Notes: generated by a model not told the origin, from the sequence alone. 64,000 bases of DNA from Scylla paramamosain (GCF_035594125.1 NC_087190.1:8173539-8237538); one strand, 5' to 3'. Positions 1 to 13,550 are shown, numbered from the stretch's first letter. Translations and numbers: made by a program.

Positions 1-1013
1 ACACTAAAAAGAAACGTTTTTGACAATGTTGTTTTCTTTTCTCATATAGAGCTATTTCCATGCTTTTTAGCTTTTTGTTGCCTAATTTGCTCAAAAATTC
101 CCAAATGGCACGTTGCAGGTATTACCTTTTAGTTACTCCAGACAAGGTATTCTACATGCATTCTGTCGTTTTGGTACCTAACTTAAAAACACTTAAAACA
201 CACGTTTTTGTTAATGTTCTATTTCTCAGTAAAGTGCGTTTTGCATCACTTTTAGAGTTTCGGTGCGTACGAAGCTGAAAAACACTTAAAAGATATGTTT
301 TTGGTAATGTTTTTTTTTCTCTCTCTTCTTCTATAGGATGCCTTGCATGTACTTTGGCGTTTTGATAATTAACAAACACAAAAATATTCATAATACATGT
401 TTGTGATCATGTCGTTCTGTTTCTTCACATAGGGTGCTTTATATGTATTTTGGCGTTTTGGTCCCTAACATGGGGAAAAGCACCCATAATACACGTTTTT
501 CGTAATGATGTTCTGTTTCTTCATATATAATGCTATTTACGTGTTTTAGCGTTTCGTTACATATGAAGCTGAAAAACAGCGTTAATATCTTTTCTTTTCC
601 CCATATCTGAAACTTTGCATGCATTTTGGCGATTAGTTATCTAACAAGCTCAAAAACACTCAAACACACGTTTTTTGCTAATATTGTTTTTTTTTTCATA
701 AATTGTTATCGTTTTGGTACGTAAGAAGCTCAAGAGCACACAAAGGACACGTTTTTGTTGAAGTTGTTTTGTTTTCCTATATAGGGTATTTTCCATGTAT
801 TTTTTTTTTTTAGCGTTTTGGTGCCTAATACCTTAAAAAAAAAAAAACACCTAAATGACACGTTTTTGGAAATGTCGTTTCGTTACTTCATATAGGGCGC
901 TCTGCATTCATTTTGGCGTTTTACTACTTATTACGCTGATAATACACATTGTTGGTATTTTTTGTCTCCACAAACAGTGTTTTCCATGCGTTTTACCGTT
1001 TTAGTACGTAAGC
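1..1013 (+). repeat. Family 1 satellite block, + orientation
   Basis: About ten degenerate monomers of roughly 95 bp. Each repeats, in order, cacgtttttggtaatg, a ctgtttctcatata segment, gcattttggcg, ttttggtacctaa and a caaaaacactcataata segment. Spacing between successive ttttggtac landmarks is near 95 bp, with deletions and inserted poly(T) runs. Short open frames here are not conserved between monomers in any one frame and I do not call them genes. The block ends where the left arm of a palindrome starts. Confidence 0.9.
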
Positions 1014-1284
1014 TGGAAAACACGTTTTATGGGGATACATTACAAAAAAAAAAGTGTTATTTGAGCGACTTCCAACTTGTTAGGAACCAAAACGTCAAAT
1101 TCAATGAAAATATCAAGATATTGGATAAAAAAAAAAAGGATATTGAAAGAGTATTATGAGTATTTTCAGCTTCTTAGGTTAAAAAAGAAAAAACGCTAAA
1201 AAACGTCAATAGCACACTATATCTAGAAACAGAACAACATTACTAAAAACGTCTTTTATATGTTTTTTTAGCTTCTTAGGTGCT
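1014..1284 (-). repeat. Left arm of a 270-bp palindrome
   Basis: This stretch reads as satellite monomers on the - strand inside a + block. It pairs base for base, with few mismatches, with the reverse complement of 1,538-1,805. Shared landmarks include ggaaaacacgttttatggg, gcgacttccaacttgttagg, atatcaagatattggata and aatagcacactatatctag. Differences between the arms are mainly in poly(A/T) length. The arms are separated by an (AT)n spacer, so the structure can form a long hairpin or cruciform. Confidence 0.93.
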
Positions 1285-1288
1285 TCTT

Positions 1289-1502
<214 letters not shown>

Positions 1503-1537
1503 CCATACAGGGTGCCTTGCATGCACTTTGGTGATTT

Positions 1538-1805
1538 AGCACCTAAGAAGCTCAAAAACATATAAAAGACGTTTTTAGTAATGTTGTTCTGTTTCTAGAT
1601 ATAGTGTGCTATTGACGTTTTTTAGCGTTTTTTTTGTTTTAACCTAAGAAGCTGAAAATACTCATAATACTCTTTCAATAAACTTTTTTTTTTATCCAAT
1701 ATCTTGATATTTTCATTGAATTTGACCTTTTGGTTCCTAACAAGTTGGAAGTCGCTCAAATCACACTTTTTTTTGGTAATGTATCCCCATAAAACGTGTT
1801 TTCCA
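1538..1805 (+). repeat. Right arm of the 270-bp palindrome
   Basis: Reverse complement of 1,014-1,284. It contains family 1 monomers in + orientation that run without a break into the following + block. The right arm is therefore in register with its flank, while the left arm is the inverted copy. Confidence 0.93.
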
Positions 1806-4691
1806 CGCGCTTTAGCGTTTTGATACATAAGAAGCTCAAAAACACTCAAAAAATATCTTTCTGGTAATGTCGCTCCGTGCTTTGCATGCATTTTGCAGTT
1901 TTGGTAGATAAGAAGCTCAAAACACTCAATAAACACGTTTTATGCAATGTTTTTTTTTTTCTGTTTATAAAGGGTACGTAAGAAGCTGAAAACACTAAAA
2001 ATACATGTTTTTGGTTATGTTGTTTGCTTTTCCAATATAGAACGTTTTGGTACATAAGATTTTCAAAAACACTCAAAAAGAGCTGTTTTTTTGGTAATCT
2101 CGTTCGGCTACTAAAATGGTGATTTCATTAATTTTGCAGTTTTGATAGCTAAGAAGCTCAACAACACTCAATATGGTCTTTTTTTGCAATTTTTTTTCTT
2201 TCTCCATGAAGGATTTTTTGTATGCACTTTTAGCGTTTTGGTAAATAACAAGCTCAAAACACTTATAATACACGTTTTAGATAATGTCCTGATTTCTTTA
2301 TGTAGGGTGTTTTGTATGCATTTTGGCGTTTTAGCACTTAACATAGAGAAAATTACCCATAATAAATGTTGTTCTGTTTCTCCTTATAGATTCCTATTCA
2401 TGTGTTTTAGCGTTTTGGTACATAAGGTAAAAAAAAAAAAACGCTCATAATACACGTTTCTGTTAATATCGTTTCCTTAAGATATATCAAATCATTCATT
2501 TTGGCATTTTAATACCTAAACCTAACAATCTGGAAAACACACAAATCATACGTTTTTGGTCATATTTTTCAGTTTCTCTGTAAAGGGTATTTAACACGTG
2601 TTTTAGCGTTTTGTTACGTAAGAAGCTTAAAAAAAAAAAACACAAAATACACAGTTTTGATATTTTATAATGAATGTTTTTCTTCCTTTTTACCGTTTGT
2701 TGCCTAATATCCTCAAAAAAAAAAAAAAAACCTTTTGACACGTTTCTGGGAATGTCGTGTTCTAACCCTGAATAGGGTGATTTGTATATATTTTGGAGGG
2801 ATGGTATCTAATAAGCTGGAACTACTGAAAAGATGTTTTTGGTATTGTTATTTTCTATTCACATATAGGGTAATTTGCGTGCATTTTGGCGTTTTGGTAC
2901 CTAACAATCTTAATAACACTCATAATACACCATTATAGTAATCTTTTTTTTTTTTTTTTGTCATATAGGGTGCTTGTCTGCATTTGACGTTTTAGTACGT
3001 AACATGGCGATAACACTCATAATACACGTTTTTGGTAATGTTGTTCTATTTTTCCATATAGAGAGCGATTCACGTAATTTAGTGTTTTGGTATTAATAAT
3101 GTTGAAAAACACTTATAACACACGTTTCTGTTAATATCGTTTCGTTTCCCAGTAACGGATACTTTGGATGCATTTTGGCGTTTGTTACCTAAATAGCTCA
3201 AAAACACTCAAAACACACGTTTTTCTTAATATAGTTTTGTTTCACCTTAAAGGGTGTTTTACATATGTTTTAGCGTTTTGGTACGTAAGAAGCTTAAGAT
3301 TTCTTAAAAGACACGTTGTTGATAATGTTGCTTTGTTTCCCTCTGCTTTCTAGCGTTTTCGTGCCTAATATGCTCAAATCACAAATTACACGTTTCTGGT
3401 GATGTCGATTCGCTACCCAAATAGGGTGCTTTGCATGCATTTTCACGTTTCGGTACCCAACAAGTTGGAAAACAAAGAAAAGACAAATTCTCGGTTATGT
3501 ACTTCTGTTTCTCCATAAACAACGTTTTGTATGCGTTTTCGCGTTTTGGTACTAAGAAGCTGAAAAACGTTGAAAAGACACGTTTTTGTTATTGTTATTT
3601 GTTTTTGCCTTATTGGGAGTTTGCATGCACTTTAGCGTTTTGGTAAAAACACACATAATACACATTTTTGTAATATTATTCTGTGCTTTATATGCATTTT
3701 AGCATTTGGTACTTAACATTGAGAAAAGCACTCATAATTCAAGTTTTGATGATGCTGTTCTGTTTCTCAATATAGTGATATTCACGTGTTTTTAGCGTTT
3801 TGTTACTGAAGAAGTTGAAAAACAATTATAACACACGTTTCTGCTAATATCGTTTCGTTTCCCCATATCGGGTGATTATCATGGACTTTGGGGTTTTGTT
3901 ACCTAACAAGCCCAAAAACAATGAAGAAACACATTTTTTGGTAATGTTGTTCTGTTTCTCTATAAACAGTGTTACACTGTTTAAGCCTTTTCGTTCGGAA
4001 GAAGCTCAAAAACACTCAAAAGACGTGTTTTTGATAAAGAGTGTTTTCAATGTTTTTAATAGCTTTTTTTGTGGCTAATATGCTCAAAAAACACAGAAAT
4101 GACACATCTCTGGGAATGCCGTTTCGTTACCTCAAATAGGATGCTTTGCATGTGTTTTGTTATTTTGGTACCCAGCATATTGGAAAAAACAAGAAAAAAA
4201 AATTAAAACACGTTTTTGGCAACGTTGCTCTGTTTCTCCATAAAGAGCGTTTCGCATGTTTTAACTTTTTTGGTATGTTACAAGCTTAAAAAAAAAAAAA
4301 AAATCATAGCGCACGTTTTTGTATCCAAAATGCATATAAAGCAATTTGTATGAGTGCTTTGTATGCATTTTGGGGTTTTGGTACCTAAACACAAAGAAAA
4401 ACACTCACAGTAGGTTTTTGGTAAAACTATTCTGTTTCTCCATATATATAAATATTCGCGCGTTTTAGCGTTTTGGTACATAAGAAGATAACCCTCAAAA
4501 TACACACGATGATAATGTTATTTTGTTTTCCCATGTAGGGTATTTTTCATGCGTTTTAGAGTTTTGGTGCTTAATATGCTCAAAAACATCCAAATGGCAC
4601 GTTTTCTGTAAATGTCGTTCTAGTATCTAACCAGCTGGAAAATACTAAACACACACACGTTTTCGGTAATGTTGTTAGGTTTCTCAATAAG

Positions 4692-4761
<70 letters not shown>

Positions 4762-7700
4762 GATAACAATAATAAGTTTGTTTTTCTCAAATAGGGTGCT
4801 TTGCATGCACATTATCGTTTTGGTAAATAACAAGCTCAAAAAACAATCTTAATAAACTTTTCTGTTAATATCGTTTCATTTCAAAATATCTGGTAATTTG
4901 CATGCATTTTGGCGTTTTGGTACCTTTCAAGCTTGAAAACACTCAAAACACCCGTTTTGGTAATGTTCTGTTCCTCCATAAAGATTGTTTTGGAGCGTTT
5001 TAGAGATTTGGTACGTAATAAGCTCAAAAACACGCAAAAGACACGTTTTTGATAATGTTTTATTTTCCCATGTATAGTGTTTTCCATTCTTATCAGCGTT
5101 TTGATGTAAAAAAAAAAAAAACACCCAAATGACACGTTTCTGGTAAAATCGTTTTATTACCCCAAATAGGATATTTTGGATGCATTTTGTCGTCTTTGTA
5201 CCTAACAAGATGGTAAACGCTTAAAACACACAAGTTCGTAATGTTATTCTACTTGCCGATGAATGGTGTTTTGCATGCATTTTAACGTTTTAGTACGTAA
5301 GCAGAAAAAATAAAACATTCAAAAGAATGTTCTTTATTTTTCCCATATAGCGTGCTTTGCATGCACTTAAGCGTTTTGGTACCTAACAAGCACAAAAACA
5401 CTCATAATATTTTTTTTTCTAATAAATTTGTTCTGTTTCTTCATGTTGGCTACTTTGTATGCATTTTGGCGTTTTAGTACCTAACATAGGGGAAAAAACT
5501 CATAATACACGTGTTTGGTAATGTTCTGTTTCCTCGATAGGGTGATTTGTATGCATTTTGGAGTTTTATTATCTAACATTGCGAAAAAAAATCTCATAAT
5601 ACACGTTTTGGTAACGTTGTTCTGTTTCTTTATATAGAATGTTATTCATATATTTTTGAGTTTTGGTGAAAATCTCATAATGCACTTCTCTGTTAATATC
5701 GTTTCATTTCCTAATATCGGGTAATATGCATGTATTTTGGTGTTTTTCGATCTAAAAAAGCTGAAAAACATTCAATACAAATGTTGTTTCTATATAAAAA
5801 TAAAAAGTTATTTTCCACGCGTTTGAGCGTTTTGGTACGTAAGAAGCTAAAACAAAAAAAAAAATTCAGCGATATGGTGCTTAATATACCCCAAAACAAC
5901 CCATATGACAATTTTCTGGTAATGTCGTTCCGTTACTGCATCGAGGGTTCTTTGCATGTATTTTGGCATTTTGGTACTTATGAAGCTCAAAAACACTCAA
6001 AATACACGTTTTTGGCAATGTTGTCCTGTTTCTCCATTAGACGTTATTTTGTATGCGTTTTAACGTGTTTGTACATAAGAAATAGAAAAAAAAAAACATT
6101 TTTTTTAATTTTTTCCCATATAAGGTGCTTTGCTTGCACTTTGTCATTTTGGTACCTAACAAGCTCCAAAATTTTCATAACACACGATATTGGTAATGTT
6201 GTTCTGTTTCTTCATTTAGGGTTCTTTGTATTTTGTCGTTTTGGTACCTGACATGGGGAATATCGTTAATATCGTTTCGTTTCCCTATATAAGGTATTTT
6301 GCATCAATTTTGGCGATTTATTACCTAATAAGCTCGAAAAAAAATCAAAACACTTTTTCCTAACGTTCTTCTGTTTCTTTAATAAAGGGTGGTTTCGACG
6401 CATTTTAGAGTTTCGGTACGTAATAAGCTCAAAACACACAAAAAAGTTTTTTGATAAAGTTGTTTTGTTTTCCTATATAGAGTATTCTCCATGTCTTTCT
6501 TTTTTTTTTCTAGCGTTAGGTGCCTACTATGCTTAAAAGTAACAAAACAACACGTTTCCAGGAATGTCGTTTCGTTGCCCGAAATAGGGTGCTTTACATA
6601 TATTTTGAAATTTTTGATTATAACAAGCTGGAAAACACTCAAAGCACACGTTTTTTGGTAATGTTGTTCTGTTTCTCAATAAAGGGCGTTTTGTATGCGT
6701 TTTAGCGTTTTGGTTTGTCAGTAGCTGATAAACATCCAAAAGAGACGTTATTGGTAATCTTGTTTTCTTTTCCCATTTAAGGTGCCTCTCATGCTCTTGG
6801 GCGTTTGAGTACCTAAGTTAAAAAAAAAAAAAAAACACTCGATATACACGCTTTTTGGTAATGTTGTTTCTCCGCATAGAGTACTATACGCTTGTTTTAG
6901 CGTTTTGTTACCCAAGAAGCTGAAAAAGACTCATAATACACGTTTCCGTTAATAATGTTTCATTTACTCATATCAAGTACTTTGCATGCGTTTCGATATT
7001 TTACTAAAAAGCTAAGAAAAAAAAAAAAAAAAACCTGTTTTTTTTTTTTTTTTTCTGTTTCTCCATAAAAGGTGTTTTGCACACGTGTTACCGATTTCGT
7101 ACGTAAGAAGCTCATAAACACTCAAAAGACACGTTTTTGATAATACGTTTCTTAATGCCGGATGCTTTGTCTGCATTTTGGCGTTTTGTTGCCTAACATT
7201 TGGAAAATATCTCATAAAACACGTTTTTGGTAAAGTTCTTGCTTCTCGATATAGAGTGCCCTTCACGTGTTTTAGAGGTTTAGTACGTAAGAGACTGGAA
7301 AAGATTCATAACACAATTTTCTGTCAATATCGTTTCATTTCCCCATATCGGGTACTTTGCTTTGGCTTTTTTTTTTTTTTGGTACCTAACAAATTCAAAA
7401 TCACATAAAACGCAGTTTTTTTTTTGCTAATTTGGCTCTGTTTTGGACGCATTTTAACATTTTGGTCCATAAGCTTAAAAACAAAAGACACGTTTCTGAT
7501 AATGTTTTGTTTTCCTATTTAGCGTGCTTTCCACTCTTTTAAACAAAAACACCCAAATGACACATTTCACGTAAAGCTGTTTTGTTACCCCATAGACGGT
7601 GATTTGCATGTATTTTGGCGTTTTGGTAATTAGGAAGTTCAAAAACAGTGTTGTCCTGTTTGTATATAAAAGCTGTTTTGCATGTGTTTTAGCGTTTGGT

Positions 7701-9027
7701 ACGTAAGAAGCTCAAAACACTCAAAAGAGTAACTTTTTTTTTTTCTCAAAAATACCCATAATACAAATTCTTTGGTAATATTGGTATGTTTCTTTATATA
7801 GGCTGCTTTGTATGTATGTTAACGTTTTTGTACCTAACATGAGGACAAACAGTATAAATACTCGTTCTTTTTTCTCCATATAGAGATCTATTCATGTGAT
7901 TTAGCATTTTGGTACGTAAGAAGCTAAAAAAATACTCATAATACACTTTTCTTTTAATATAATTTCGTTTCCCCATATCCCGCGTGTTCTTTGCATGCAT
8001 TTTGGCGTTTTTTTTACCTAAAAGCTCAAAAACTTTCAAAACACCCTTTTTGCTAATGTTGTTCTGTTTCTATATAAAAATCGTTTCAGTCGCGTTTTAG
8101 CTATTAAGTACGTAAGAAGATCAAAAACACTCAAAAGACACGTTCTTCATAGTTATTTTCCCCCATATATAGTATTTTGCATTCTTTTTAGCGTTTTGGA
8201 GCATAATATGCTCAAAAAACACAAAATAACACGTTTTTGTTAAAATCCTTTCCTTTCCCTGTATAAAATACCTTGCATGCCTTCTGGGGTCTTATATAAG
8301 AAGCTCTTATGTAAGAAGCTCAGAAACACATACAAGACCTGTTTTTTTTTTTTTTTTTTTTAATATTGTTTGATTTCCCAAGTAGGGTATTTTCCATGCT
8401 TTTTTTTTTTATCGTTTTAGTGCCTATTAGGCATAAAATAAAAACATGTTTATGGTAATGTGTATGGTGAAATAGGATGTTTTACATATATTTTGACATT
8501 TTGGTACCTGTTAAGATCAAAAACTCTCAAAATGCACGTTTGGGGTAATGTTATTATTTTCCTTAATAAATTGTGTTTGGAATGCGTTTTAGAGTTTTGG
8601 TATGAAAGAAACGAAAAAAAAAAAAACTCAAAAGACACGTTTTTAATAATGTTGTCTTCTTTTCCCATATAGGGTACTTAAGCAAACACTTAGGCGATTT
8701 GGTACCTAAAAAGCTCAAAAACACTCAGAAGACACTTTTCTGGTAATGTTTCCTTTTCCCATATGCCTCTCATTGAATTTTGGTATGTAACAAGTTTTAA
8801 AAGATACAATATGAACGTTTTTTGGTAATGTTGTTTTGTTTTTCCATACAGGGTGCTATTCGTGTTTTTTAGCATTTTATTATCTAAGAAGCTAAAAAGC
8901 ACTAATAAAAAGCATTCCTGTTAATATCGTTTCGTTTCCTCACATAGGGTCCTTTGCATGGATTTTGGTGTTTTTGTACATGACAAGGTAGGAAACACTC
9001 TAATCATACACTTTTGGGTAATTTTCT
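1806..9027 (+). repeat. Family 1 satellite block, + orientation
   Basis: About 75 monomers. Markers recur at multi-monomer spacing: the taacatggggaaa type lies near 2,338, 3,003, 3,716, 4,383, 5,482, 6,250, 7,195 and 7,837. The ctgttaatatcg type lies near 2,463, 3,128, 3,843, 4,863, 5,690, 6,264, 7,318 and 8,910. Many intervals fall between 640 and 715 bp, which suggests a decayed higher-order repeat of about seven monomers. No gene seen. Confidence 0.88.
4687..4770. repeat. (AAT)n microsatellite
   Basis: About 75 bp of ATA/AAT trinucleotide following a ctcaataaga segment of a monomer. It is the only clear trinucleotide tract in the window. Confidence 0.95.
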
Positions 9028-9868
9028 TGCACTTTTCCACGTCTTTTCATAGACGTCCAACCCTTCAGGAAGTAAACATATCACGCAGGGAAGCCACAGA
9101 ACGCTTGACTTCTGATCTTTCTAAAATTTCTGATTGGGGCAGAGCAAACTTGGTATTGTTCAATGCCTTAAAAACTCAATTCCTCCATCTATCAACTCGA
9201 CACAACCTTCCAGACAACTATCCCTTCTTCTTCAATGACACTCAACTGTCCCCCTCTTTTACACTGAACATCCTCGGTCTGTCCTTTACTTATAATCTGA
9301 ACTGGAAACTTCACATCTCATCTCTAGCTAAAACAGCTTCTATGAAGTTAGATGTTCTGAAACGTCTCCGCCAGTTTTCCTCACCCACCCCCCAGCTGCT
9401 AACTCTGTACAAGGGCCTTATCCGTCCATGTATGGAGTATGCTTCACATGTCTGGGGGGGTTACACTCATACTGCTCTTCTAGACAGGGTGGAATCAAAA
9501 GCTTTTCGTCTCATCAACTCCTCTCCTCTAACTGACTGTCTTCAGCCTCTCTCTCACCACCGCAATGTTGCATAGCTAGCTGTCTTCTACCGCTATTTTC
9601 ATGCTAACTGCTCTTCCGATCTTGCCAAGAGTTAACCAGTATTCTCAATCAGTCATCCCTTTCTCTGGTAAACTCTGGAACTCCCTGCCTGCTTTTGTAT
9701 TTCCACCTTCCTATGACTTGAATTCCTTCAAAAGGGAGGTTTCAAGACACTTATTCATCAATTTTTGACCACTGCTTTGACCCTTTTATAGGACTGGCAT
9801 TTCAGTGGGCATTTTTTTTATTAGATTTTTGTTGCCCTTGGCCAGTGTTCTTCCTACATAAAAAAGAA
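9028..9868 (+). pseudogene. Jockey/X-like LINE tail (RT C-terminus), broken
   Basis: The 3' end of a non-LTR retrotransposon. The open frame from about 9,030 to 9,575 encodes the region just C-terminal to the polymerase active site: '[20 protein letters not shown]', 'LYKGLIRPCMEYASHVWGG' and 'LLDRVESKAFRLINS', as in the RT thumb/connection of Jockey- and X-element-like LINEs. The catalytic FADD motif is absent, so the copy is 5'-truncated. A stop at 9,573-9,575 interrupts the frame. The frame then resumes (FYRYFHANCSSDLAK), jumps across an apparent internal deletion near 9,628, and ends with a conserved-looking tail (FIPFSGKLWNSLPA, SFKREVSRHLF) and stop near 9,766. About 100 bp of 3' UTR follow. 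GC content and codon use differ sharply from the AT-rich array. Assignment to Jockey/X rather than another clade is by style only. Confidence 0.85.
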
Positions 9869-10045
9869 AAAATACTAAAACACATGCAAAACACCAATTA
9901 TGGAAAATAGAACATCATTGCCAAAAAAAAAAGAAGAAAAAAGTGTATAATGAGTTTTTTTTTCAGATTCTTAGGTATTAAAATGCGAAAATGGATGCAA
10001 AACACCGTCTATGGGGTAACAGAACGACATTACCAGAAAAAAAAA
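9869..10045 (-). repeat. Family 1 monomers, - orientation
   Basis: Two monomers in reverse orientation immediately after the LINE tail. They contain ttaaaatgcgaaaatgga, aaaacaccgtctatgggg and gaacgacattaccagaaa. The same 65-bp segment recurs at 10,654-10,722, on the other side of an inverted + segment. Confidence 0.85.
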
Positions 10046-10645
10046 AATTCATAATATACGTTTTTGGTAATGTTGTGTTTCTCGATATTGACTGCTGTTC
10101 ATGTATTTTAGGATTTTGGTAAAAAAAAAAAAAGAAGCTAAAAAAAACATTAATAATACACTTTTCTGTTAATATCTTTTCGTTTCCCAAAGTTGGTTAA
10201 GGTTTTGTTCTCCCATATAGAGTGTTTTCCATACTTTCTAGCGTTTTGATTACTAATATACTGAAAAAACACCCAAATGACAAATTTGTGGTAATGTTGT
10301 TCCGTTATCCCAAACAGGGTGGTTTGGCTGCATTTTTTTGGTTTTGATATATAGCAAGATGAAAAACATTTAAAACACACGTTTTTAGTAATGTCATTCT
10401 GTTTCTTCATATATGCTTTATATGCGTTTTGCCGATTTGGTATCTAACATGGGGATAAACACTCATAATACACATTTTTAATAATGTTGTTCCGTTTCTC
10501 AATGCAGACTGGTATTCACAAGTTTTAGCCTTTTGGTACATAAGAAGCTGAAAAAAGCTCATAATACACGTTTTCGTTAATATCCTTTAATTTCCAAATA
10601 TCATGTGATCTGCATGGATTTTTACATCTTGGTACCTAACAAGCT
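10046..10645 (+). repeat. Inverted duplicate segment, + orientation
   Basis: About 590 bp of + monomers enclosed by - monomers. The reverse complement matches 14,561-15,124 closely, including gaacagcagtcaatatcgag, aagtatggaaaacactctat, aacgaaaagatattaacag and gctaaaacttgtgaatacca. The segment is therefore a specific inverted copy, not merely related satellite. It is flanked by a direct repeat of about 65 bp (9,978-10,043 and 10,654-10,722). Confidence 0.9.
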
Positions 10646-12279
10646 CAAGGTATTAAAGATATTAAAATGCGAAAATGGATATAAAACATCGTCTATCGGG
10701 TAACGGAACGACATTACCAGAAACTTATCATTTGGGTGTTTTTTTTTTTAGCTTCTTACGTACCAAAATGCTAAAACGCGTCCACTGTATATTGAGATAC
10801 ATAACAATATTGCCAAAAACGTGGATTTTAAATGTTTTGAGCTTCTTAGGGACCAAAACACCAAAATGGTAAAGGTACATTTTTTTTTTCTTTTTACTTG
10901 TTAGGTACCAAAATCCCAAAGTGAATGCAAGACACCTTCTATGGGAAAAGAATACAACATTATTATAAACGTGTCTTTTTTTCGAGGGGTTTCCTTCAGA
11001 GGTATTAAATCGCCAAACTCCATGCAAAGTACCCTATATCGGAAGAAAACAACTTTATTAAAAACGTCAATTTTGAATGTTTTGTTTTTAGTTCCTTACG
11101 CAACAAAACGCTAAAACGCATGGAAAATAACCTTTATGGAGAAAAAGAACATTACCAAAAACATGCATTTTTAGAGTTTCTAAGCTCCTTAGGTAACAAA
11201 ACACCAATAAGCATGCAAAACACCCTCAATCGGGTAACGGAATGACTTTAACAGAAACGTGTCATTTGGGAGTTTTGAGCATATTAGATTAAATCCTTGG
11301 AGAACACTCCATTTGGGAAAAGAAAAGAACATTATTAAAAATGTGTCTTTTGAAACTTTTTTGAGTTTCTTACGTACCAAACGTGCTAAAACGCATGGAT
11401 AACACCATTTATGAAGAAACAGAACAGCATTACCAAAAACGGGTGTATTGAAAGTTTTGAGCTTGTTAGGTACGAGAACGCCAAAATACATGCATTACAT
11501 ACTGAGAAACGAAACGATATTACATAAATATGTATTATAAGTGTTTTTGAACTTCATAGGTAAGAAAATGCTAAAACATGTGAATAGCACAACATATGGA
11601 AAAACAGAACAATATCACCAATAACATGTATTATGAATATTTTTGAGTTTGTAAGGTACCAGAACGGTAAAGTTCATGCAAAGCACCCTATATGAAGAAA
11701 TAAAACAACATTACCAAAAATGTGTATTAACAATAATTTTGAGCTTGTTAGGTATCAAAATGCTAAGGTACATGCAGAGCATCCTGCATGGGAAAAGCAA
11801 ACATTACAAAAAATTTGTGTTTTGAGTATCTCTCAGGTTCTTACTTACCAAAACACTGAAACGCATACAAAACACTCTTCATGGAGAAACAGAAAAACAT
11901 TAGCAAAAAAGTGTACTTTGAGATTTTTTAGAGCATGTTAGGTAACAAAACACCAAAATGCACGAAAATCACCGGACATTGGGGAACAAAACTATATTAA
12001 CAGAAACTTCTATTATGAGTGTTTTTTTCAGCTTTTTATGTAACAACACGCTTAAACACGTGAATAGCACTCTATATATAGAAATAAAACATTACCAAAA
12101 CTTTTATTATGAGTGTTTTTCCTCATATTAGGTACCAAAATGCAAAAATGCATACAAAGCACCCTGTATGAAGAAACAAAGCAACATTACCAAAAATGTG
12201 TATTGAGTATTTTTGAGGTTGTTAGGTACCAAAACGCTAAAGGGCATTATTATAAAAGTGTCTTTTAAGTGTCTTTTGA

Positions 12280-12368
12280 GGTATTTTGCACGCGTTTTAA
12301 CTTTTTGGTACGTAAGAGGCTTTTTGAGCCTCTTACGTACCAAAGAGTTAAAACGCGTGCAAAATACC
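12280..12368. repeat. Short perfect-type palindrome, 42-bp arms
   Basis: The left arm (12,280-12,321, starting ggtattttgcacgcgtttta) is followed by 5 bp (ttttg), then its reverse complement (12,327-12,368). I count one mismatch. The left arm is a + monomer fragment inside a long - block, so this is a fold-back of about half a monomer. Confidence 0.95.
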
Positions 12369-13518
12369 CTGTATGAGGAAAAAGAATTACATTACTAAAA
12401 ACGGAAGTTTTGAAAGTTTTGAGCTTGTTAGGTGAGACAACGCCAAAATGCATGCAAATTAACTGATATTGGGAAGTGAAACGATATTAACACAAAAGTG
12501 TTTTATGATTGTTTTACAGCTTATGTAGCAAAACACTAGAACGCTAGAAGCTTTATTCAGCTTCTTATGTGCTAAAAGGCTAAAACTTGTGAATATCAGT
12601 CTATATGGGGAAACCGAATAACAATACCAAAAACGTTTATTATGAGTTTTCCCCCATATTGCGTACCAAAACGACGAAATACATGCAAAGAACTCTATGA
12701 AAAAAAAAAAAAGATTACCAAATATCATGAATGTTTTTGATCTTGTTAGGTACCACAAATTCCAAAGTGCATGCAAAGCACCCGATATGGGAAAAGAAGA
12801 GAACATTGCCAAAAACGTGTCTTATCAGTTTTTTTTTTTTTTTTTTCCTTTTTAGCTTCTTACGTACCAAAACGCTAAAACGCATGGAAAACACCCTTTA
12901 TGGAGAATCAGAACAACATGACCAAAAACATGTGTTTCGAGTTTTTCTTGCTTGGTATTTACCAAAACTCCAAAATGCTTGCAAAACACCCTATTTGGGG
13001 TAACGAAAGGACTTTACCAGAAACGTGTCATTTGGGTGTTTTTGAGCGTATTAGGCAACAAAACGCAAAATAGTATATAAAACACTATTTGGGAAAAAGA
13101 AAACATTAAAATAAACGTGACTTTTGAGTATTTTCAGCTTCTTACGAGTATGTACCAAAACAATAAAACGCGGGCAAAATATCCTTTATGGGGAAACTTT
13201 ACCCATAACATTAGTGTTTTCCAGCTTAATAGCTACCAAAACGCAAAAATGCATGCAAATGTCCCGATATGGGGAAACGAAACGATATTAACAGAATTTT
13301 GTTTTATGAGTATTTTCCACCTTCTTAGGTAACAAACCGATAAAACATATGAATAGTAATCTATAGGGAGAAACAGAAAAACACTACGAAAAACGTGTTA
13401 TTTTCTTAGGTACGAAAACGCAACTGTTCATGCAAGGCATTTTATATGGGAAAAGAGAACAGCATTACTAAAAAGGTGTCTTTTCAGTGTTTTTATATGC
13501 AAAGCACCTTATATGTAA

Positions 13519-13550
13519 AAAAATAAATAAATAAAAATAAATAAATAAAA
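13519..13550. repeat. (AAAT)n-like microsatellite
   Basis: A short run of aaataaataaataaaaataa-type repeats at a place where a monomer normally carries its A-rich segment. Confidence 0.8.

Noticed and set aside
60..1159. Short frames near the left end as exons of a host gene
   Set aside because: Each coincides with ordinary monomers. Splice-like GT and AG bases are only what this sequence contains by chance.
3838..3876. CENP-B-box-like text (ttcg...cgggt) in family 1 monomers
   Set aside because: The gap between ttcg and cggg is about 11 bp, against 7 in the CENP-B box, and the core A is not in place. It does not support a centromere call.
5730..6251. A 173-codon frame that could be taken for a small protein
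   Set aside because: It is several satellite monomers read in one frame. The text repeats every 32 residues and is not conserved in the next block.
8282..8320. ataagaagctcttatgtaagaagctc as a regulatory hairpin
   Set aside because: It is a partial duplication of the monomer text aagaagctc and nothing else supports a regulatory role.
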